Origin: Desulfobacterales bacterium
GTDB taxonomy: Bacteria; Desulfobacterota; Desulfobulbia; Desulfobulbales; BM004
NCBI GenBank assembly: GCA_030621655.1
Contig: JAUXHH010000055.1
Location: 1-9,442 of the forward strand
Direction of reading: 5' to 3'
Length of the DNA stretch: 9,442 bases
Shown one piece after another: positions 5,823 through 9,442 of the stretch. The position numbers and the translations under genes were made by a program. Position 1 is the first letter of the stretch. Each line of letters begins with the position of its first letter. The notes below the pieces were generated by a model that did not search any database, was not told the DNA's origin, and was given only the letters and a program-made list of their open reading frames with translations.

Positions 5823-6029
5823 AATTCATTCTCCAGATGTTTCTTCTAAAAACCGATTAATACAGCAAATATATTGAAAATACCAAAACTTTCTGTGGTG
5901 CATCCTTTGGATACGTATCTTTTTTTCAGCAGTTTTGTAAAGGAGACGAATATTATTGATTTGGATATCTTTGTCAACAGATTTACTCATCTTTGCCGGA
6001 CTTCCCTGTAAAATCTCCGCATGTTTTTC
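5823..6029 (-). other. Intergenic leader between dnaJ and dksA
   Basis: These 207 nt hold the dksA promoter (5950-5977) and a leader of about 120 nt. A perfect 10-bp palindrome GATACGTATC (5910-5919) lies about 25 nt into the leader and overlaps a small ATCC-TTT-GGAT repeat (5902-5912). No strong intrinsic terminator of dnaJ is visible, so some readthrough from dnaJ into dksA is possible. Confidence 0.5.
5950..5977 (-). promoter_or_regulatory. Candidate sigma70 promoter for dksA-galT
   Basis: On the minus strand a perfect TTGACA (5977-5972) is followed after 16 nt by TAATAT (5955-5950, four of six matches). Transcription would start near 5943. Confidence 0.5.
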
Positions 6030-7139
6030 TTATCGGCCAAAATGGAGTAATTTCTTAAGCAACCCCTCTCCGTTATCCTTTTCCTTTTTTCTCTCCAGTT
6101 CTCCGAATTCCCGCAGGAGTTCCTTCTGCCTTTTTGTTAATTTCTTCGGAGTCGTTACCGCAACCTCTACAATCATATCTCCCCGGACATTACCCCTGAG
6201 GTGTTGAACTCCTTCATTTTTTAAGGTGAACCTCTGTCCGGTCTGCGTTCCTCTCGGTATCTTCAGTTTCTTTTTTCCATGTATAGTCGGAATTTCCAAA
6301 TCGTATCCAAGGGCAGCCTGATCAAAGTCCAAAGGATACTGACAGTAGATCAGGTCTCCTTCGCGTAGAAAAAACTCATGCGGTTCAACATGTATTATAA
6401 CATAGAGATCACCGGCCGGCCCGCCTTTACGGCCACCTTCCCCGGTGTCCCGCAAGCGCATTTTGGCACCGGTATCAACTCCTGCCGGAATCTTCAGGGA
6501 GACCTTTTTCTTGCTTTTAACCAGACCGGCACCATCGCAGTCAGCACATGGGTCTTTAATTATCTCTCCCTCTCCGCGGCATTGCGGACAGGTGGTGCTC
6601 ATGCGAAAAAAACCCTGGGACCTAACCACCTGGCCTCTTCCATCACAGGTTGAGCATGTTTCTGCCTTATATCCGGGACGAAGACCTGTTCCTTCACAGG
6701 TCCAGCAGGTGTCAGGTCTTTCTATCTCAATATCTTTGGAAATACCATGCACGGCTTCCATAAAGGTTATGGACAGATCATAGCGTAGATCCGATCCCCG
6801 CGTGGGGCCTTGCTTTGAGCGCCGCGTCTCGGTCCTGCCAAAACCGAAGATATCTCCAAAGATATCCCCGAAACTGGAGAATACATCTTCAAAGTTCGGC
6901 CCCTGGTAGCCCCTGCTCTTCAGCCCCTCAAAGCCGTAGGTATCATATATCTGGCGTTTGCTGCTATCGCTGAGAACTTCGTACGCCTCTGTAGCCTGCT
7001 TGAACTTCTCTTCTGCTTCCTCGTCTCCCGGATTACGGTCCGGGTGAAACTTCATAGCCAGTTTTCGATAGGCCTTTTTTATCCCATCAGAAGAAGCCGA
7101 CCCTGAGACGCCAAGCACCTCGTAATAGTCAATTTCCAT
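6030..7139 (-). CDS. dnaJ: Molecular chaperone DnaJ (Hsp40)
   Basis: From the ATG at 7139 the protein is 369 residues, a full class I DnaJ. It delivers unfolded clients to DnaK and stimulates its ATPase through the J domain. Domains in order are: the J domain (about 3-66) with HPD at 32-34; a Gly/Phe region (about 70-115) with IFGDIFGFG; a zinc-binding domain with four CxxCxGxG repeats beginning at residues 145, 162, 184 and 198 (CWTCEGTG, CSTCDGRG, CPQCRGEG, CADCDGAG); and the C-terminal client-binding region ending LLKKLLHFGR. The ATG gives MEIDYYEVLG, the usual DnaJ opening. A TTG at 7151 overlaps the rpoZ stop (TTGA) and would add four residues; GGAGG lies 4 nt before that TTG but 16 nt before the ATG, so the true start is open. 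dnaK and grpE are not in the window. Confidence 0.96.
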   Translation of the reverse strand: MEIDYYEVLGVSGSASSDGIKKAYRKLAMKFHPDRNPGDEEAEEKFKQATEAYEVLSDSSKRQIYDTYGFEGLKSRGYQGPNFEDVFSSFGDIFGDIFGFGRTETRRSKQGPTRGSDLRYDLSITFMEAVHGISKDIEIERPDTCWTCEGTGLRPGYKAETCSTCDGRGQVVRSQGFFRMSTTCPQCRGEGEIIKDPCADCDGAGLVKSKKKVSLKIPAGVDTGAKMRLRDTGEGGRKGGPAGDLYVIIHVEPHEFFLREGDLIYCQYPLDFDQAALGYDLEIPTIHGKKKLKIPRGTQTGQRFTLKNEGVQHLRGNVRGDMIVEVAVTTPKKLTKRQKELLREFGELERKKEKDNGEGLLKKLLHFGR

Positions 7140-7147
7140 GATGGAAG

Positions 7148-7435
7148 TCAAGCTGCCTCCACTTCTGTCTGCGTATCTGCCTCATGGTCAGACTCAGCAT
7201 CCTTTACGGCATACTCATCCCCACGCTTCGGCAGTTCTAATATATTCTCGAATTCAACTTCACCGGCGGCAATTTCCCGCAGGGCCATAACAACTTCTTT
7301 ATTTTTTCTGGTCGGTATCAACAATGGGGCTCCTTGCCTCCTTTGCTTAATTCTCTCTACCGCCAGGTGAACTAGGCTGAAACGGTTGTCATCACCAATT
7401 TTTTCCAAACAGTCTTCAACTGTAATACGTGCCAT
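7148..7435 (-). CDS. rpoZ: RNA polymerase omega subunit
   Basis: The product is 95 residues from the ATG at 7435. Omega stabilises the beta-prime subunit and in E. coli forms part of ppGpp-binding site 1. The sequence opens MARITVEDCLEKIG and continues NRFSLVHLAVERIKQ and VVMALREIAAGE, matching the family; its ARIT at 2-5 corresponds to the ARVT residues of E. coli omega that line the ppGpp site. The C-terminal tail (from about 73) is acidic and probably disordered. An in-frame ATG at 7453 would add six residues, but it lies inside the Shine-Dalgarno sequence (GAGGAGGG, 8 nt before the ATG at 7435), so the downstream start is correct. Its stop overlaps a possible TTG start of dnaJ, so the pair is co-transcribed. 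Confidence 0.95.
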   Translation of the reverse strand: MARITVEDCLEKIGDDNRFSLVHLAVERIKQRRQGAPLLIPTRKNKEVVMALREIAAGEVEFENILELPKRGDEYAVKDAESDHEADTQTEVEAA

Positions 7436-7495
7436 AGATATAACCCTCCTCATAAAAAATAACAGGCTTCAGGTGTCGATCCTAAAAACCCGTAG

Positions 7496-7523
7496 AATAT
7501 AATCATTTCGTGGAAAATCGCAA
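7496..7523 (-). promoter_or_regulatory. Candidate sigma70 promoter for rpoZ-dnaJ
   Basis: On the minus strand TTGCGA (7523-7518, four of six) and TATATT (7501-7496, five of six) are separated by 16 nt. The transcript would start near 7489, about 54 nt before the rpoZ ATG. Confidence 0.45.
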
Positions 7524-7567
7524 ACTTTATTAATGCGTGAAACGGATAGACGCCTTTCTTTTTGTTA

Positions 7568-7591
7568 AGAGCTTATCCGTAAATAAGCTCT
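7568..7591 (-). terminator. Hairpin overlapping the purA stop codon, possible weak terminator or processing site
   Basis: AGAGCTTAT and ATAAGCTCT form a perfect 9-bp stem with a 6-nt loop, and the stem includes bases of the purA TAG stop (7592-7590). The minus-strand sequence after it is TAACAAAAAG, with no T-run, so it does not look like a standard intrinsic terminator. It may protect the purA mRNA end. A second repeat, ACGGATA (7542-7548) with TATCCGT (7574-7580), competes for the same bases. Confidence 0.35.
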
Positions 7592-8885
7592 AAGTGAAAG
7601 GATTCTTCAGCAGCAGTGTCTCATCGCGGGCAGGACCAACAGAGATTATTACTGCAGGGGTTTCGGTAATATCCTCTATGCGTTTAATATAATCACGAGC
7701 CGCTTTAGGGAGATCGTCAATATTGCGGACATCGTCAATCTCTTCCTGCCAGCCGGAGATATCTTCGTAGACTGGTTTTACTTTTTCAGTAATCCTGATA
7801 TTGCTTGGCATTGCTTTAAATTCTTTGCCATCAGCTTCATAGGATGTGGCTATCTTTAAGGTGGACTGACCGCTTAAAACATCCAGCTTCGTGATCGCTA
7901 AACCCGTAATGGAGTTTAAGCGGATTGCATCGTTAGCCACCACGCTGTCCAACCAACCGCAGCGGCGTTTTCTACCGGTGGTGGCTCCGAATTCTCCGCC
8001 TTTCTGCTGCAGCTGATCTCCTGTTTCATCGAAGAGTTCTGAAGGGAAAGGGCCGCTTCCCACTCTGGTTGTATAAGCCTTTAAAATACCTATCACCGCA
8101 TCAATGTGAACTGGCCCGAAACCGCTTCCAGTACAGGCATTACCTGCCACTGTATTTGAAGAGGTGACAAATGGATAGGTACCGTGATCTATATCAAGCT
8201 GCGTGCCCTGCGCCCCTTCAAAAAGTATATGCTTGCCGCCTTTTCTGCCCTGGTCAAGTTCTACGGAAACATTTCCTAAAAATGGCGCCAGCTTCTCTGC
8301 AAAGACCTGAAACTGGCTGTAAATGTCTTCAAAAGAAACCGGTTCACTGTTAAGTCTTTTGGTAAGCAGAAAGTTTTTCTCCTCAACATTATCCTTTAGT
8401 TTATCCTTAAAAAGATCCTCATCGAGCAGATCTCCGATTTTGATCCCTTTCCTGATAATTTTGTCTTCATAGCATGGTCCAATGCCCCGGCCGGTGGTGC
8501 CAATTTTTTTGCTGCTTTTCAGGGCTGCTTCCTGGTTCAAATCCAGGCTCTTGTGATAGGGCATTATAAGGTGGGCGTTTTCGCTGATCATCAACCTTTC
8601 CGGGGTAACCGGCAGGCCGTTCTCTGCGAGTTCCTGCATTTCTGCAAGGAGAACGTCCGGGTCAATGACCACTCCGTTACCGATCATACACTTCTTGTTT
8701 TCATAGAGGATACCGGATGGAATAAGATGAAAAATAAACTGTTTTCCTTCCACTACCAGGGTATGCCCTGCATTATTGCCCCCTTGAAATCGAACGACAT
8801 AATCCGCGTACCGGGTAAGCAGATCGACAATCTTTCCCTTGCCCTCATCGCCCCATTGGGTACCGACTACAACCACATTGGCCAT
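7590..8885 (-). CDS. purA: Adenylosuccinate synthetase
   Basis: The product is 431 residues, the normal length. PurA makes adenylosuccinate from IMP, aspartate and GTP, the first committed step of AMP synthesis, in the cytoplasm. The N-terminal P-loop GTQWGDEGKGK (8-18) includes the catalytic D13, and NNAGHT (37-42) includes the catalytic H41, both at the same residue numbers as in E. coli. Further signatures are TTGRGIGP (130-137), TTGRKRRCGW (302-311), TKLDVL (332-337) and SVGPARDE (415-422). GAGGAG stands 7 nt before the ATG at 8885. It is read from its own candidate promoter, divergent from the Tat gene, with rpoZ next downstream after 154 nt. No purine riboswitch is seen in its short leader. 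Confidence 0.98.
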   Translation of the reverse strand: MANVVVVGTQWGDEGKGKIVDLLTRYADYVVRFQGGNNAGHTLVVEGKQFIFHLIPSGILYENKKCMIGNGVVIDPDVLLAEMQELAENGLPVTPERLMISENAHLIMPYHKSLDLNQEAALKSSKKIGTTGRGIGPCYEDKIIRKGIKIGDLLDEDLFKDKLKDNVEEKNFLLTKRLNSEPVSFEDIYSQFQVFAEKLAPFLGNVSVELDQGRKGGKHILFEGAQGTQLDIDHGTYPFVTSSNTVAGNACTGSGFGPVHIDAVIGILKAYTTRVGSGPFPSELFDETGDQLQQKGGEFGATTGRKRRCGWLDSVVANDAIRLNSITGLAITKLDVLSGQSTLKIATSYEADGKEFKAMPSNIRITEKVKPVYEDISGWQEEIDDVRNIDDLPKAARDYIKRIEDITETPAVIISVGPARDETLLLKNPFT

Positions 8886-8968
8886 TTACATTCTCCTCAA
8901 GCTGATTCCAGTAAAAATAATTCTTAATATGGGTATAAAAAACGTATCGAGAAACTTCAGCGACAGCA

Positions 8969-8997
8969 ACCATAGTCAAAGGTTTCCCAAAAGTCAA
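8969..8997 (-). promoter_or_regulatory. Candidate sigma70 promoter for purA
   Basis: On the minus strand TTGACT (8997-8992, five of six) and TATGGT (8974-8969, four of six) are spaced by 17 nt. A second TTGACT copy (8979-8974) overlaps the -10 and lies 18 nt from the first, which could be a direct-repeat site or chance. The predicted leader is about 76 nt. Confidence 0.4.
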
Positions 8998-9026
8998 TTA
9001 GACCTGTTTCACCTCATCACTGATTC

Positions 9027-9055
9027 TTGACACCCACTATTAAATACCGTAGATT
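9027..9055 (+). promoter_or_regulatory. Candidate sigma70 promoter for the Tat gene
   Basis: A perfect TTGACA (9027-9032) and TAGATT (9050-9055, four of six) are spaced by 17 nt, which would give a leader of about 130 nt. A weaker alternative, TTGAAT (9141-9146) with TTAAAT (9164-9169), lies closer to the gene. Confidence 0.4.
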
Positions 9056-9192
9056 GTGCGATACAATATAATATTTTTTATACCAAATAAAAAAGTTTTT
9101 GCCCTCATGAATCATTTGCGGCAGACAATTTAAACAGATATTGAATTTTAATTTTCACCGCTCTTAAATTAACTTAAAGGTAATCGTATTTT

Positions 9193-9442
9193 ATGTTTGG
9201 CATTGGACTTCCTGAATTGATCCTTATCATGGCTGTGGCCTTGATTGTTGTCGGACCTGATAAACTGCCCGAATTGGCCAAGTCTCTTGGTAAAGGTATT
9301 GTCGAGCTCAAAAAAGCTGCCTCCAGCCTGAAGGAAAGCTTCAACGAAGAAGACGAGAAGACTCCTGCCTGGGATGAGCAGGACATTGATAAGCATCCGA
9401 ACAAATTACTCGATGCATACAAAGGTCTTCCGGAAGATGCCA
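9193..9442 (+). CDS. tatB: Twin-arginine translocase TatA/TatB-family subunit (partial, runs off the right edge)
   Basis: Eighty-three complete codons are present. The protein opens MFGIGLPELILI with one short hydrophobic segment (about 5-21), then the GPDKLPELAKSLGKG hinge (about 22-36) and an amphipathic, charged helix (about 36-52). This is the TatA/TatB pattern: an inner-membrane subunit that helps export folded, cofactor-bearing proteins such as hydrogenases and dehydrogenases. Glu at position 8 and the MFGIG opening favour TatB over TatA, but both occur with this look in Desulfobacterota, so the symbol is tentative. The tail beyond residue 53 (EEDEKTPAWDEQDIDKHP) is acidic. The ATG at 9193 is the only start after an in-frame stop at 9181; AAAGGT lies 11 nt upstream, rather far. 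The 3' end and any tatC lie outside the window. Confidence 0.88.
   Translation, partial: MFGIGLPELILIMAVALIVVGPDKLPELAKSLGKGIVELKKAASSLKESFNEEDEKTPAWDEQDIDKHPNKLLDAYKGLPEDA

Larger units (their letters stand above)
8886..9192. other. Divergent intergenic region between purA and the Tat gene
   Basis: This 307-nt AT-rich region holds back-to-back candidate promoters for purA (8969-8997, minus) and for the Tat gene (9027-9055, plus). No coding region of useful length, RNA gene or strong inverted repeat was found. Confidence 0.65.

Noticed and set aside
5910..5926. GATACGTATC followed by T-run as a plus-strand terminator
   Set aside because: The palindrome has no room for a loop (only 3 bp would pair) and there is no plus-strand gene upstream to terminate.
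8886..8962. Purine riboswitch or other structured leader in front of purA
   Set aside because: The short leader has no paired junction or conserved riboswitch core that I can recognise.
9169..9422. Two minus-strand open frames of 75 and 82 codons near the right edge
   Set aside because: Both are antisense shadows of the Tat subunit gene on the plus strand, which has clear TatA/TatB sequence.
1..9442. Mobile element, CRISPR, toxin-antitoxin or defence system
   Set aside because: No transposase, integrase, regularly spaced repeats, or small two-gene toxin module is visible; the gene content is core metabolism and information processing.

Overview
The window looks like chromosomal DNA from a sulfate-reducer-type member of the Desulfobacterota (former Deltaproteobacteria), plausibly Desulfobulbales. 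The reasons are a periplasmic class III (c3-type) multihaem cytochrome, a two-subunit glycyl-tRNA synthetase, a short DksA, a FolE2-family protein, and a single-domain receiver ending in a VKSSDLxELK-type motif. The placement rests on protein resemblance from memory, not on a search. Most of the window is core housekeeping. There are no mobile elements, CRISPR arrays, tRNA or rRNA genes.

Layout, left to right. At 1-118 (minus) is the first 39 codons of a small membrane-anchored protein running off the left edge. A 369-nt AT-rich divergent intergenic region (119-487) holds several inverted repeats, a consensus DnaA box and a promoter. At 488-898 (plus) is a secreted tetrahaem cytochrome c3. 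Everything from 965 to 8885 is on the minus strand. In transcription order it is purA (8885-7590), rpoZ (7435-7148), dnaJ (7139-6030), dksA (5822-5457), galT (5450-4446), a CheY-like receiver (4300-3950), a FolE2-like protein (3906-3121) and glyS (3052-965). A second divergent region (8886-9192) separates purA from the start of a plus-strand Tat translocase subunit gene (9193 to the right edge).

Probable transcription units: purA has its own promoter. rpoZ-dnaJ is a tight overlapping pair with a promoter in front of rpoZ. dksA-galT is a tight pair (6-nt gap) with a good promoter in front of dksA. The receiver, the FolE2-like gene and glyS are looser (43- and 68-nt gaps), with candidate promoters in front of the receiver and of the FolE2-like gene.

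Functional themes: purA, rpoZ and dksA, within 3.5 kb, encode three proteins that are classical ppGpp targets or partners in E. coli. The cytochrome and the Tat subunit concern the cell envelope and periplasmic electron transfer.

The most unusual item is the FolE2-like protein at 3121-3906. Its N-terminal half is a clear GTP cyclohydrolase IB sequence, but the catalytic and metal-binding motifs of the C-terminal half are gone while the reading frame stays open at about full family length. It is probably not a GTP cyclohydrolase and may have a new role. Nothing else looks like an undescribed system; the remaining observations are regulatory-scale.
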